A stretch of DNA of 29,684 nt from DASYUM01 sp036001225 (GCA_036001225.1 DASYUM010000289.1:1-29684), one strand, 5' to 3'; shown: positions 8,465 to 15,397, counted from the first letter of the stretch. Notes: generated from the letters alone by a model not told the origin. Numbers and translations: made by a program.

Positions 8465-8815
8465 CTACCTGCCGACGGGGCCGCCGGGACGCCGACGCGA
8501 ACGGCGCGCCGGCGACGGGGGCGACGAGGCCTCCCCTGGCGCCGACGCCTCGCCGGCGTCGTCGGGCGCCACCCGATCGATGCGAATCACCACGAAGCCG
8601 CGTTCGGTCCACATGGTGGCGTCGATGGGCGCCCGCCGCTCGCCGCGGCGGCGCTCGGGGTCGATGTCCTGGATGATGACCCGGCGATCGCGGACCCGGC
8701 GATCCCAGACGACCGGCGTCGGGTCCGGCCCGCGCGCGAAGTGCTCCTCCAGGCTCTGGAAGACCTCGGCTTCACCGCGGCGGACCACGACAAGGTACCG
8801 AAGGCGTTGTCCCAT
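8465..8815 (-). CDS. Small Arg/Asp-rich conserved-looking protein
   Basis: 116 residues beginning MGQRLRYLVVVRRGEAEVF. A beta-strand/helix start is followed by 'VVWDRRVRDRR' (about 40-50), 'ERRRGERR' (about 54-61) and 'GFVVIRI' (about 73-79), then a disordered Ala/Ser/Arg tail. The 'WDRR..DRR..ERRRGERR' layout is one I associate with small uncharacterised proteins of soil bacteria with GC-rich genomes; no function can be named. Start at ATG 8815 is chosen because the conserved-type strand begins there; the frame is open to 8862. It has no obvious Shine-Dalgarno and lies about 100 bases upstream of, and on the same strand as, the PLD-like gene. Confidence 0.68.
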   Translation of the reverse strand: MGQRLRYLVVVRRGEAEVFQSLEEHFARGPDPTPVVWDRRVRDRRVIIQDIDPERRRGERRAPIDATMWTERGFVVIRIDRVAPDDAGEASAPGEASSPPSPARRSRRRPGGPVGR

Positions 8816-9035
8816 GCCGTCCGGAGGGCGGAGCAGACTCCATGCCAGTGCTCGAGGACCACAACGACGCGTAGTTAGGCGGACGGTGGTATCGGCCGAG
8901 TGGTCAAATTCTGGTGAGAGTGGGGATCTGGACTGGTGAAAGACTGGCCAGGGCCGCCCGCGCGGGGGCGGTCAGGGGCGAATGCGAGGCGTGCCCGCCG
9001 GCACCGGGAGGAGCGGCGTCGGGTCGAGGACCCTC
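8816..9035. other. Gap upstream of the 8465-8815 gene and downstream of pup
   Basis: No convincing gene, terminator or promoter was found here. Frames crossing it are shadows. One short inverted repeat (GTGCC-cgcc-GGCAC, 8991-9004) is seen just beyond the pup stop, which is too small to call. Confidence 0.4.
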
Positions 9036-9236
9036 TCACTCCCCACCGCGCTGCACGTACTCCTTGACGAACTCTTCGGCGTTCGCTTCGAGGACGTCGT
9101 CGATGTCGTCGAGGACGTCGTCGAGAGTCTTCTTGAGCGCAGCGCCGCGCTCGGTGATCGTCGCGCTCGCTCTCGGCCCTTCCGCGCCTCGGGCGCGGCT
9201 GGGCGCCGGCCTCCGTTCCGATACTTTCTCCGTCAC
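9036..9236 (-). CDS. pup: Prokaryotic ubiquitin-like protein Pup
   Basis: 66 residues, close to the roughly 64 of mycobacterial Pup. The last third reads 'LDDIDDVLEANAEEFVKEY' followed by VQRGGE and a stop, which is the Pup signature: an acidic helical segment and an invariant-type FV..YVQ.GG[Q/E] tail. The N-terminal half is Arg/Pro/Ala-rich and looks disordered, as in known Pups. Ending in Glu means the ligase PafA could use it directly without deamidation by Dop (established for Pups that end in Glu). The start is GTG at 9236, with GGAGGT 6 bases upstream; the frame is open much further, to 9827, but that extension is repeat DNA. Lys35, Lys36 and Lys58 are present. No PafA, Dop, Mpa/ARC or proteasome subunit gene is in this window, so its partners must lie elsewhere. 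Confidence 0.87.
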   Translation of the reverse strand: MTEKVSERRPAPSRARGAEGPRASATITERGAALKKTLDDVLDDIDDVLEANAEEFVKEYVQRGGE

Positions 9237-9249
9237 TGCCGACCTCCAG
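9231..9249 (-). promoter_or_regulatory. Ribosome binding site deciding the pup start
   Basis: On the minus strand, GGAGGT precedes the GTG at 9236 with 6 bases between. This is the only good site in the first 600 bases of the open frame, and it sets the protein length to 66 residues. Confidence 0.75.
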
Positions 9250-9443
9250 CCTCCTACCAGCCTTGTGGCAAGAACACGATCGCCGTTCCCATGGAGGTCA
9301 GGACTGCCGCAAGTAATCGCCGTCGCTGTCCCACCATGGCCCCCGCCCCACCGCCTCAGCAAAGGACATACCACCGCGGCCAGCCAGACCGGTTGGCCGT
9401 GTCGAGGCCGGACCGGAATGGCCCTTGCACCCTCGCGTCGGCA
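9237..9443. other. Upstream region of pup
   Basis: No clear -35/-10 pair was found. On the minus strand an ATG near 9295 opens a 12-codon frame (MGTAIVFLPQGW) that stops at a TAG overlapping a GTAGGAGG sequence just before pup; it could be a leader peptide but has no other support. Confidence 0.3.
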
Positions 9444-9566
9444 ATGGCGTTTCTGAGCATCCTCGCGTTCGCGCTGGTCTTCGCGCTCCTGCCGGTGTGG
9501 CTCGTGCGCCGGCGCGACTGGCGCAGCCGGCATAGGCGGCCGCCGGAGGGCTGGATCCCGCCCTGA
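9444..9566 (+). CDS. Possible 40-residue single-pass membrane protein
   Basis: A short frame with one strong hydrophobic stretch at residues 3-21 (FLSILAFALVFALLPVWLV), followed by a basic tail (RRRDWRSRHRR) that would stay in the cytoplasm by the positive-inside rule. Hydrophobicity of this quality is uncommon in shadow frames. Against it, no ribosome binding site is seen before ATG 9444 and I recognise no family. It is divergent from pup. Confidence 0.33.
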   Translation: MAFLSILAFALVFALLPVWLVRRRDWRSRHRRPPEGWIPP

Positions 9567-9606
9567 GCGGCCCGGGCCGATCCGCGTCGCCCCGCGGCGT
9601 CCTCGG
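9555..9606. repeat. About 50-bp direct repeat, copy 1
   Basis: Begins ATCCCGCCCTGAG and ends GATCCGCGTCGCCCCGCGGC followed by GTCCTCGG. An almost identical block is at 9847-9901; the 28 bases from GATCCGCG to CCTCGG are identical in both copies. The first bases of this copy overlap the end of the small membrane-protein frame. Confidence 0.8.
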
Positions 9607-9625
9607 TCGTCGGCGGGCCTCAACT

Positions 9626-9690
9626 TCGGGTGCCGCGCCCCGGACGGCGGGGTCCCAGCCCCGCGACGTCCTGCGGCGCGCGGGCGCGGC
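9626..9690. repeat. GC-rich dispersed repeat, copy B1
   Basis: Contains CCCCGGACGGCGGGGTCCCA followed by GCCCCGCGACGTCCTGCGGCG. The same 40-base core recurs at about 9725-9765 and, diverged, near 2370-2400. GGGGTCCCAGCCCC can fold on itself. Confidence 0.8.
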
Positions 9691-9711
9691 ATACGCTCTC
9701 GGCCCGCCTCC

Positions 9712-9775
9712 TCGGGTTCGCGCACCCCGGACGGCGGGGTCCCAGCCCCGCGACGTCCTGCGGCGAGCCGTTCCC
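9712..9775. repeat. GC-rich dispersed repeat, copy B2
   Basis: Second tandem copy, about 86 bases after B1, with the same CCCCGGACGGCGGGGTCCCA and GCCCCGCGACGTCCTGCGGCG core. Its left flank GGGTTCGCGCACC and right flank GAGCCGTTCC resemble the flanks of copy A at 2343-2410. Confidence 0.8.
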
Positions 9776-9846
9776 TGCGTCCTTCTAGCGGGGCTCGCGT
9801 CTCGACCCGGTCCCACCGCTCGGGCACGCTAACCTTGGGCCGCCCG

Positions 9847-9901
9847 ATCCCGCCCTGAGAGCCCGGCCCGGGTCGATCCGCGTCGCCCCGCGGCGTCCTC
9901 G
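9847..9901. repeat. About 50-bp direct repeat, copy 2
   Basis: Matches 9555-9606 with a few changes around GAGAGCCCGGCCCGGGTC. The inner 28 bases (GATCCGCG to CCTCGG) are identical. Between the two copies lie the B1 and B2 repeats, giving a nested repeat block of about 350 bases with no gene. A further CGCCCCGCGGCGTC piece is at about 9919-9932. Confidence 0.8.
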
Positions 9902-10024
9902 GGCCTCAGCGCACCTCAACGCCCCGCGGCGTCGATTCGTCGGTACGCTTTCGCCGTGCACGCTCGCGTCCGCCCGCCTCGCCGGCCGGATCGTCAGCAG
10001 ATTCCGCACTTTTCTCTCAGGAAC

Positions 10025-10054
10025 TTGACAGGCAGCCGGCCGGCACCCTAAAGT
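10025..10054 (+). promoter_or_regulatory. Promoter for the small coiled-coil protein
   Basis: Consensus -35 TTGACA at 10025-10030 and a -10-like TAAAGT (4 of 6) at 10049-10054, with an 18-base spacer. The predicted start of transcription is about 50 bases before the ATG at 10114. Confidence 0.55.
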
Positions 10055-10113
10055 CGCTTCGTCCGGAATCGGCCCGGCCTCTCAGCGAAGCTGACAACAG
10101 ACGAGGAGGGATG

Positions 10114-10404
10114 ATGGCGGACGGACGGCGGAGAAGGGCGAGGAAGACTCGGCGGTCAGCAGCGCCGGCGGCCGGCGAGCTGGGGGTCCAGATGTTGGCC
10201 AGTCTCGCGCGCCGCACGAACGAGCTGTTCGTGCAGCTCGCCGCTGTCGATGCCCGGCTGGCCCGCCTCGAGAGCGCGCTCTGGCAGATCCGCGAAGAGT
10301 GCGCCAAGCTCGTCCAGCGCAAGGTTCGACGCGCCGAGCGCCGGCCCATCCGAGCCGGGACCAGGTCGCGCCGGCATCCGGAGCTCCGACTCCTCGCCGC
10401 CTAG
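10114..10404 (+). CDS. Small basic coiled-coil protein, unknown function
   Basis: 96 residues. A basic N-terminus (RRRRARKTRR), a central amphipathic helix at about 27-70 (ELFVQLAAVDARLARLESAL...IREECAKLV) that looks like a coiled coil, and a basic tail. This layout suggests binding to nucleic acid or to a larger protein, which is only inference. GAGGAGGG lies 3-4 bases before the second of two ATGs (10111 and 10114), so I take 10114. A promoter-like site lies 60 bases upstream and a strong hairpin 30 bases downstream, consistent with a single-gene unit. I do not recognise the family. Confidence 0.6.
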   Translation: MADGRRRRARKTRRSAAPAAGELGVQMLASLARRTNELFVQLAAVDARLARLESALWQIREECAKLVQRKVRRAERRPIRAGTRSRRHPELRLLAA

Positions 10405-10436
10405 CCCGCGGCCGGCCGCGCGCTCACGTCGGCCGG

Positions 10437-10460
10437 GCGTGCCCGATCAGTCGGGCACGC
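10437..10460. terminator. Bidirectional terminator-like hairpin
   Basis: Perfect 10-bp stem GCGTGCCCGA / TCGGGCACGC with a 4-base loop, between converging genes. It follows the plus-strand gene ending at 10404 and covers the end of the minus-strand remnant, whose TGA at 10447-10449 lies in the loop. There is no T tract on either strand. Confidence 0.55.
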
Positions 10461-10563
10461 TCACGTCGAAGGCGACGTGGCTCATGGATTCGTTGGGCCG
10501 CGTCACGTATCCCTGGACGCGCTTCCGCACCCCTTCGAAGTTCTTCTTCCGGCCCGGCCGCCG
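10447..10563 (-). pseudogene. C-terminal remnant of an unidentified gene
   Basis: A minus-strand frame of 38 codons opening after a TGA at 10564-10566 and ending at 10447. Third codon positions are G or C in about 31 of 34 codons, and the product (residues such as KKNFEGVRKRVQGYVTRP, then NESMSHVAFDVSVPD) is balanced in composition, unlike shadow frames here. The homocysteine methyltransferase frame across the same bases has poor codon use. I read it as the tail of another gene joined to the truncated methyltransferase; the family is not recognised. A frameshift in a single fusion gene is the alternative. Confidence 0.45.
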
Positions 10564-11274
10564 TCAGCGCGGCCACCAGCTCGGGCATCGTCTCCCCGTT
10601 CGTCATCGTGCCGGCGGCTGTCGCGTGGAGGCCGAGGAAGACCGGCAGCCCGCTCGCGGCCGCCGCCTCCACGGCGGGCAGGAGCTGGAAGATCGCCGAC
10701 ATGGACTCGATCAGGATCAGATCGGCGCCGGCGGCGGCCAGCACCGCCACCTGGTCGGCCCACTCGCGGCGGAGCTCGGCGGCGGGCGCCACCCGGCCGG
10801 GGTCCCAGCCGCCGGGGAAGCGCGTGGTGGGAGCGATCGAGCCAGCCACCGCCGCCTCCGGGGCCAGCCGATCCCGGGCGGCGCGGGCGATCTCCACCGC
10901 CCGCCGGGAGAACGCCTCCATCTGGTGGGCCAGGCCCACCCGGGCGAGCTGGCCGCGGTTGGTGTTGTAGCTGTTGGCGGTGACGATGTCGGCGCCGAGG
11001 CGGAGGTAGTCTTCGTGGACGACCTGGACGACGTCCGGTGCGTCCTCCATCGCCGTCGCCGACCAGGCGCCGAGGCCGCCCTCGACCGAGGAGCCGCGGG
11101 ACACGTTCACTCCCCGCCGCTGGAGCTCGGAGCCGGTCGCGCCATCGAGCAGCAGGCACTCGCCGCGCCGGAGCCTGGCCATGAGGTCTCGCCGCTGCAT
11201 TGAGGGCGCCCCTCGATGAGTGCGCCAAGGGTACTCCGGGCCCTCGCGACGAGGCAACCCCCGACCCCGGCCAG

Positions 11275-11308
11275 AAAAAGACCCGGGCGCCCTCGCGGGA
11301 CGCCCGGG
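11275..11308 (-). terminator. Intrinsic terminator of the lipoprotein gene
   Basis: On the minus strand, a CCCGGGCG / CGCCCGGG stem, extended to 11 pairs with one bulged base, is followed directly by TCTTTTTC. It lies about 60 bases after the stop at 11371. This is the only hairpin in the window with a proper T tract. Confidence 0.85.
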
Positions 11309-11370
11309 CCGATCAGGCGCGGCGGCTGGCGCTCAGCGGCGTTCGGAGCTGGCCGGCACCCGACTCCGGC

Positions 11371-11769
11371 CTACGCCTTCTTGATGTCGGTGCGGGTGCG
11401 CTTGAAGCTGGAGATGCCGGAGCAGGACAGATTGTTGGTAAAGACAGTCGAGGACGGCTGGCCCAGGTTATTGCCCTTGGCGTTGCTGAATTCGAAGTTC
11501 GAGAAGCCCGCCACCTGGAACGACGCGGTGGACGTCCCGATCGTCCCGCCCGTCGCGTTCCGCGCCTCGTAGGTCAGATCGACCTGGGCCGTCACGTTCC
11601 CGGCGTTGGTGGCGTTCCCCTTGACCGCGCAGAGAGTGCCGACGTTCTGCAGCTCCTCGCCCGTGATCGCGACCTCGAACCCCCCGCTGCTCGTCGTCCC
11701 ACCACCACAGCCGGCGCTCAATCCGCCCGCGACCACCACCGCCAGCACGCCCATCCCGTACGGACGCAT
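11371..11769 (-). CDS. Exported lipoprotein, FxLYD-like domain
   Basis: 132 residues. A signal peptide ends in a perfect lipobox (LSAGC, Cys about 19), so it should be lipid-anchored. The mature part is rich in beta-forming residues and Asn/Thr: 'VGTLCAVKGNATNAGNVTAQVDLTYEARNATG' pattern with alternating polar and hydrophobic positions, typical of FxLYD/immunoglobulin-like domains that describe 'new tethered' strands in lipoproteins. Two Cys in the mature part (in 'TLCAV' and 'LSCSG') could form a disulfide. Start ATG 11769 is chosen for the AGGAG site upstream and the signal peptide; the open frame extends to 11862. It follows the oligopeptide permease genes with a 114-base gap. Confidence 0.78.
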   Translation of the reverse strand: MRPYGMGVLAVVVAGGLSAGCGGGTTSSGGFEVAITGEELQNVGTLCAVKGNATNAGNVTAQVDLTYEARNATGGTIGTSTASFQVAGFSNFEFSNAKGNNLGQPSSTVFTNNLSCSGISSFKRTRTDIKKA

Positions 11770-11883
11770 CGCGCCATCTCCTGCCGGTCGCCCCGGCGTC
11801 CGGTCGCCCGCGGACCACGCCCTCTCGATCTCACGTTTGCACGAGCCTGGCGCGACAGTCAATCGACCGATTCGGCAGCTTGG

Positions 11884-12750
11884 CTACCGCGCCACCTGGG
11901 GGTCCAGCGCGTCCCGCAGACCGTCGCCGAGGAAGTTCAGGGAGAACAGCGTCAGCGTGAGCGCGAGACCGGGAAACAGGATGAGCCACGGGTAGGGCTC
12001 CATGGCCACCGCACCCTCCGACGCCAGCGAGCCCCAGCTCGCCATCGGCGGCTGCACGCCCAGACCGAGAAAGCTCAAGAACGCCTCCTCCAGCATGACG
12101 GCGGGAACGGTGAGGGTGGCATAGACGATGATGGGGCCGGCGGCGTTGGGCACCAGGTGGATGGCCAGGATCCGGAGCGGCCGGCCGCCCACGGCCCGCG
12201 CCCCCTGGACGAACTCGCGCGCCTTGAGCGCCAGGACCTGACCGCGGACGATGCGCGCCATGGTCAGCCACTGCACCGCGCCGAGGGCGACGAACAGATT
12301 GAAGATGTTCCGACCCAGCACCACCATGAGGATGATCACGAAGAACATGAAGGGCAGGCCGTACAGGATGTCGACCACCCGCATCATGAGCTGGTCGCCG
12401 CGGCCACCCAGGTAGCCGGCCACGGCGCCATAGCTCACCCCGATCGTCAGGCTCACCAGCGTGGCCAGGACGCCGACTCCGAGCGAGACCCGGGCCCCCC
12501 ACATGATCCGGGTCAGCAGATCTCGGCCCAGCTCGTCCGTCCCCAGCGGATGCTGCCAGGACGGCGGCCGGGCTCCGTAGGCGAGGTCGGTCTTGGCGTA
12601 GGAGTAGGGAGCCATCCAGGGGGTGAGGGCGGCGAGCGCGGCCAGCGCGAGCAGGACGGCCGCCCCCAGCATCGCGAGCCGGTTGCGGCGGAGCCGCCGC
12701 CAGGCCTCCCGGGCCGGGCCGCCGGCGCCGAGCGGGCGCGCCGCCGGCAT
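11884..12750 (-). CDS. oppC: Oligopeptide ABC transporter permease, OppC/DppC type
   Basis: 288-residue inner-membrane permease. A cytoplasmic N-terminus and a first helix near 30-50 precede the BPD_transp_1 domain. The 'HPLGTDELGRDLLTRIMWGAR' region near 86-106 and the EAA loop 'EFVQGARAVGG...HLVPN' are diagnostic for the OppC/DppC branch. It ends 'NFLGDGLRDALDPQ', the usual OppC tail. Its ATG lies one base beyond the stop of the OppB-type gene (TGACATG), indicating translational coupling. No ATPase gene follows; the next gene is a lipoprotein. Confidence 0.94.
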   Translation of the reverse strand: MPAARPLGAGGPAREAWRRLRRNRLAMLGAAVLLALAALAALTPWMAPYSYAKTDLAYGARPPSWQHPLGTDELGRDLLTRIMWGARVSLGVGVLATLVSLTIGVSYGAVAGYLGGRGDQLMMRVVDILYGLPFMFFVIILMVVLGRNIFNLFVALGAVQWLTMARIVRGQVLALKAREFVQGARAVGGRPLRILAIHLVPNAAGPIIVYATLTVPAVMLEEAFLSFLGLGVQPPMASWGSLASEGAVAMEPYPWLILFPGLALTLTLFSLNFLGDGLRDALDPQVAR

Positions 12751-12751
12751 G

Positions 12752-13666
12752 TCAGTAAGTCACCCGCGGGTCGAGGTAGGCGTACAGGCAGTCCACGACC
12801 AGGTTGAAGGCGACCAGCAACCCGCTGTAGAAGACGACCGTGCCCAGGACCATCGTGTAGTCCCGATTGAGCGCGCTCGTCACGAAGTAGCGCCCGATAC
12901 CCGGGACGCTGAAGATCGTCTCCACCACGACCGAGCCGGTCAGCGCGCCGGCTGCCGCCGGTCCCAGGTAGGACACCACCGGCAACACCGCGCTGGGCAG
13001 CGCGTGCCGCGCGATCACCAGCGCCTCCGACACGCCCTTGGCCCGGGCGGTGCGGATGAAGTCCTGGAGGATCACCTCCAGCATCCCGGCCCGGCTGAGC
13101 CGCGCGACGTACGCGGTGTAAAACGCCCCCAGCGTGAGCGAGGGCAGCACCACGTGCCGCCACGTCCCCCACCCCGCCACCGGCAGCCACCCCAGCCAGA
13201 GGGCGAAGGTCAGGATGAGCAACGGCCCCAGGACGAAGTTCGGGATGGACACGCCGCCCAGGGCCACCGCCATCGTCAGGTAGTCGGCCAGGCGGTTGTG
13301 CCGGATGGCGGCCAGGACGCCGGCCAGCCCCCCCATCAACACCGCGAAGCTCAGCGCGCAGAGGCCGAGCGTGAGGGAGACCGGGAATCCGAGCGCGATC
13401 AGCTCGTTGACCGAGCGGTCGGGGTAGCGATAGGACGGCCCCAGCTCCCCCTGGACCACGTCGCCCAGGTAGCGGAGGTACTGGCGGAGGAGCGGCTCGT
13501 CGAGGTGGTACTTGGCCTCGATGTTCAGCCGGACCTGCTCGGGAAGGGCCCGATCCATGTCGAACGGCCCTCCCGGCGCGATCCGCATGATGAAGAAGGA
13601 CGCGGTGACGATGACCAGCAGGACCGGCGGCAGCCCGAGCAGCCGGGCCAGCAGGTACCGGAGCAC
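12752..13666 (-). CDS. oppB: Oligopeptide ABC transporter permease, OppB/DppB type
   Basis: 304-residue permease with a first helix at the very N-terminus (MLRYLLARLLGLPPVLLVIV), a periplasmic loop and the 'RPDRSVNELI'-type stretch, then five helices. The EAA loop is 'DFIRTARAKGVSEALVIARH', and the tail 'DCLYAYLDPRVTY' is the OppB/DppB ending. Start is GTG at 13666, seven bases after the stop of the binding-protein gene, so all three genes form one operon in the order binding protein, OppB, OppC. Confidence 0.94.
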   Translation of the reverse strand: MLRYLLARLLGLPPVLLVIVTASFFIMRIAPGGPFDMDRALPEQVRLNIEAKYHLDEPLLRQYLRYLGDVVQGELGPSYRYPDRSVNELIALGFPVSLTLGLCALSFAVLMGGLAGVLAAIRHNRLADYLTMAVALGGVSIPNFVLGPLLILTFALWLGWLPVAGWGTWRHVVLPSLTLGAFYTAYVARLSRAGMLEVILQDFIRTARAKGVSEALVIARHALPSAVLPVVSYLGPAAAGALTGSVVVETIFSVPGIGRYFVTSALNRDYTMVLGTVVFYSGLLVAFNLVVDCLYAYLDPRVTY

Positions 13667-13673
13667 CGGCGAC

Positions 13674-15251
13674 TCACCGCTCGAGGCTCAGGTACTTGAG
13701 CGGGTGCTGGTCGAGGATGTTCGGGTACCAGCCCTTCACCTTGCGGCTGAGCATCCCCTTGTTCACGTAGGTGTAGAGGGGCACGATCGGGACCTCGTCC
13801 ACGACCAGCAGGCGCTCGGCCTCGTTGAAGAGCCGCATGCGCTCCTTGGGGTCGAGGGTCCGCCCGGCCCGGACGATCAGCTCGTCGTAGCGCTGGTTCG
13901 ACCACCCGGTCTGGTTGTTGCCGCCGCCGGTGATCCACATGTCCAGGAACGTGTTCGGGTCGACGTAGTCGCCGATCCAGCCGGCCCGGGCGATCTGGTA
14001 GTCCAGCTTGGCTTGCTGGTTGAGATAGACCTTCCACTCGACGTTGACCAGCTCGACCGCGATCCCCAGGTTCTCCCGCCACATCTGCTGCACCGCCTGG
14101 GTGATCACCCGGTGCAGCTCGTTGGTGTTGTAGAGGAGCTCGGTCTTGGGAAAACCCTTGCCGTCCGGGTACCCGGCCTCGGCCAGCAGCTTGCGGGCGG
14201 CCGCCACGTCGAAGGCGAGCCCCCGGATGCCCTCGTACCCCGGCATGTTCGTGGGAACGAAGCTGGAGGTCGGGATCTCCCCGGCCTTGGTCACAAACCG
14301 GGTCAGGGATTCCCGATCGACGGCCTGGCTCAGCGCTTTGCGCACGCGGACGTCGTTCGTCGGCGGCCGGGTGACGTTGAATCGGAAGTAATAGGTCCCC
14401 AGGTAGGGGGTCACGTAGTACTCGGGCCGCTGCTTCGCCGACTCGATCTGGGCCGGGGGCACCGTGGGGATCCAGTCGCTGTCGCCGGCCAGGAACTGCT
14501 TGTAGGCCGTGTTGACGTCGTCGGTCGGGAGGAACACCACCCGCGGGAGCTTCACCGTGGCCGCGTCCCAGTGGGCCGGGTTCTTCTCCAGCGTCAGCTC
14601 GCGCTGAGGGACCCAGCTCCCCAGGCGGAACGGGCCGTTGCTGACGATCTTGCCCGGCTTCACCCAGTCCTTGCCGTGCGCCTCGATCGCCCATCGCGGC
14701 ACCGGGTAGAGCGTGTAGAACGTGGTCAGGAAGAGGAAGTACGGCGTCGGGGCGTGGAGGGTCACCTGGAGCGTCTTGTCGTCCAGCGCCTTGGCGCCGA
14801 CCTGGGCGAAGTCGGTGAGCTTGCCCTTGTTGTAGTCCTCGCCGTTCTTCAGGTAGAAGAGCTGCTGGGCGTACTTGGCCCCGCTCTTCGGGTTCAGCAC
14901 GCGCTCCCAGGCGTACACGAAGTCGTGGGCGGTGACCCTGCGGCCGTCGGTCCAGGTGGCGTCGCGCAGCGAGAAGGTGTAGGTGAGCCCGTCCTTGGCG
15001 AGGGTCCAGCTCCTGGCCATCCCGGGCCGCGGCGACAGATCCTTGGGATCGTTGGTGGCCAGGCCCTCGAACAGGTTGCTGATGATCCGGTGCTCGGGGA
15101 CCCCGGTCACCACGCCGGGATCGAGGCTCTCCGGCTCGACCAGGTTGTTGATCCGGAACACCGGCGCCTGGGCAGCGGCCCCGGGCCCCAGGCCCAGCAT
15201 CGCGGCCGCCAGCAGCGCGACAACCAAGCCGCCCACGCCGATTCGCTTCAT
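13674..15251 (-). CDS. oppA: Oligopeptide-binding protein, OppA family (SBP_bac_5)
   Basis: 525 residues. Signal peptide at 1-27 (basic start, long hydrophobic core, AAA-Q cleavage). The mature protein has the family hallmarks: 'NNLVEPESLDPG', 'NLFEGLATND', 'TFSLRDATWTDGRRVTAHDF', 'ISNGPFRLGSW'-like segment and 'VRKALSQAVDRESL'. This is closest in style to OppA of enterobacteria, so peptides are the likely ligand, though family members also bind other solutes. Start ATG 15251 is set by the signal peptide and GGAGGA; the frame is open to 15791. A strong promoter-like site lies about 45-70 bases upstream. Confidence 0.93.
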   Translation of the reverse strand: MKRIGVGGLVVALLAAAMLGLGPGAAAQAPVFRINNLVEPESLDPGVVTGVPEHRIISNLFEGLATNDPKDLSPRPGMARSWTLAKDGLTYTFSLRDATWTDGRRVTAHDFVYAWERVLNPKSGAKYAQQLFYLKNGEDYNKGKLTDFAQVGAKALDDKTLQVTLHAPTPYFLFLTTFYTLYPVPRWAIEAHGKDWVKPGKIVSNGPFRLGSWVPQRELTLEKNPAHWDAATVKLPRVVFLPTDDVNTAYKQFLAGDSDWIPTVPPAQIESAKQRPEYYVTPYLGTYYFRFNVTRPPTNDVRVRKALSQAVDRESLTRFVTKAGEIPTSSFVPTNMPGYEGIRGLAFDVAAARKLLAEAGYPDGKGFPKTELLYNTNELHRVITQAVQQMWRENLGIAVELVNVEWKVYLNQQAKLDYQIARAGWIGDYVDPNTFLDMWITGGGNNQTGWSNQRYDELIVRAGRTLDPKERMRLFNEAERLLVVDEVPIVPLYTYVNKGMLSRKVKGWYPNILDQHPLKYLSLER

Positions 15252-15294
15252 CGCGCCATCCTCCCTCGCCTCGCGCCCGACGTTGGATACGGCC

Positions 15295-15323
15295 ACTATA
15301 GCCGGGGGTGCCGGGAGGGTCAA
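15295..15323 (-). promoter_or_regulatory. Promoter for the oligopeptide operon
   Basis: On the minus strand, TTGACC (15318-15323), a 17-base spacer and TATAGT (15295-15300). Both boxes match consensus in 5 of 6 positions. The predicted transcript starts about 38 bases before the ATG at 15251. Confidence 0.75.
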
Positions 15324-15397
15324 CGAGACGGAGGAGTCGCCGGCATGTGCGAGGTCTCGGATGCGGAAGGAGAAGGTACGTGCCGGCGGGGAAGGCA

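Larger units (their letters stand above)
10424..11200 (-). pseudogene. Truncated homocysteine S-methyltransferase family gene
   Basis: The first about 213 residues follow the homocysteine/betaine methyltransferase barrel: 'LLLDGATGSELQRRG' at the start, 'VHEDYLRLGADIVTANSYNTN', 'GSIAPTT', 'LILIESM' and 'TMTNGETMPELVAAL'. After about 10560 the match stops and the frame runs on for some 45 Arg-rich codons. The C-terminal Cys motif (GGCC type) that binds the catalytic zinc in this family is missing, so the product should be inactive. Full-length relatives are about 300 residues. Start is ATG at 11200 with GAGGGG about 10 bases upstream. A deletion that joined it to the remnant at 10447-10563 is the simplest explanation. 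Confidence 0.75.

Noticed and set aside
6179..8878. Plus-strand frame of 899 codons opposite ligD and the PLD-like gene
   Set aside because: Its product is a Gly/Arg/His-rich shadow of the two real genes; no domain pattern, while the minus-strand genes have intact motifs.
9237..9827. Extension of the pup frame to a 263-residue protein
   Set aside because: The upstream part is Arg/Pro/Gly-rich, covers the GC-rich repeats and has no start signal. The strong ribosome binding site and family length place the start at 9236.
9785..10009. Minus-strand 74-codon frame
   Set aside because: It reads through the repeat copy at 9847-9901 and gives an Arg/Gly-rich product with no start signal.
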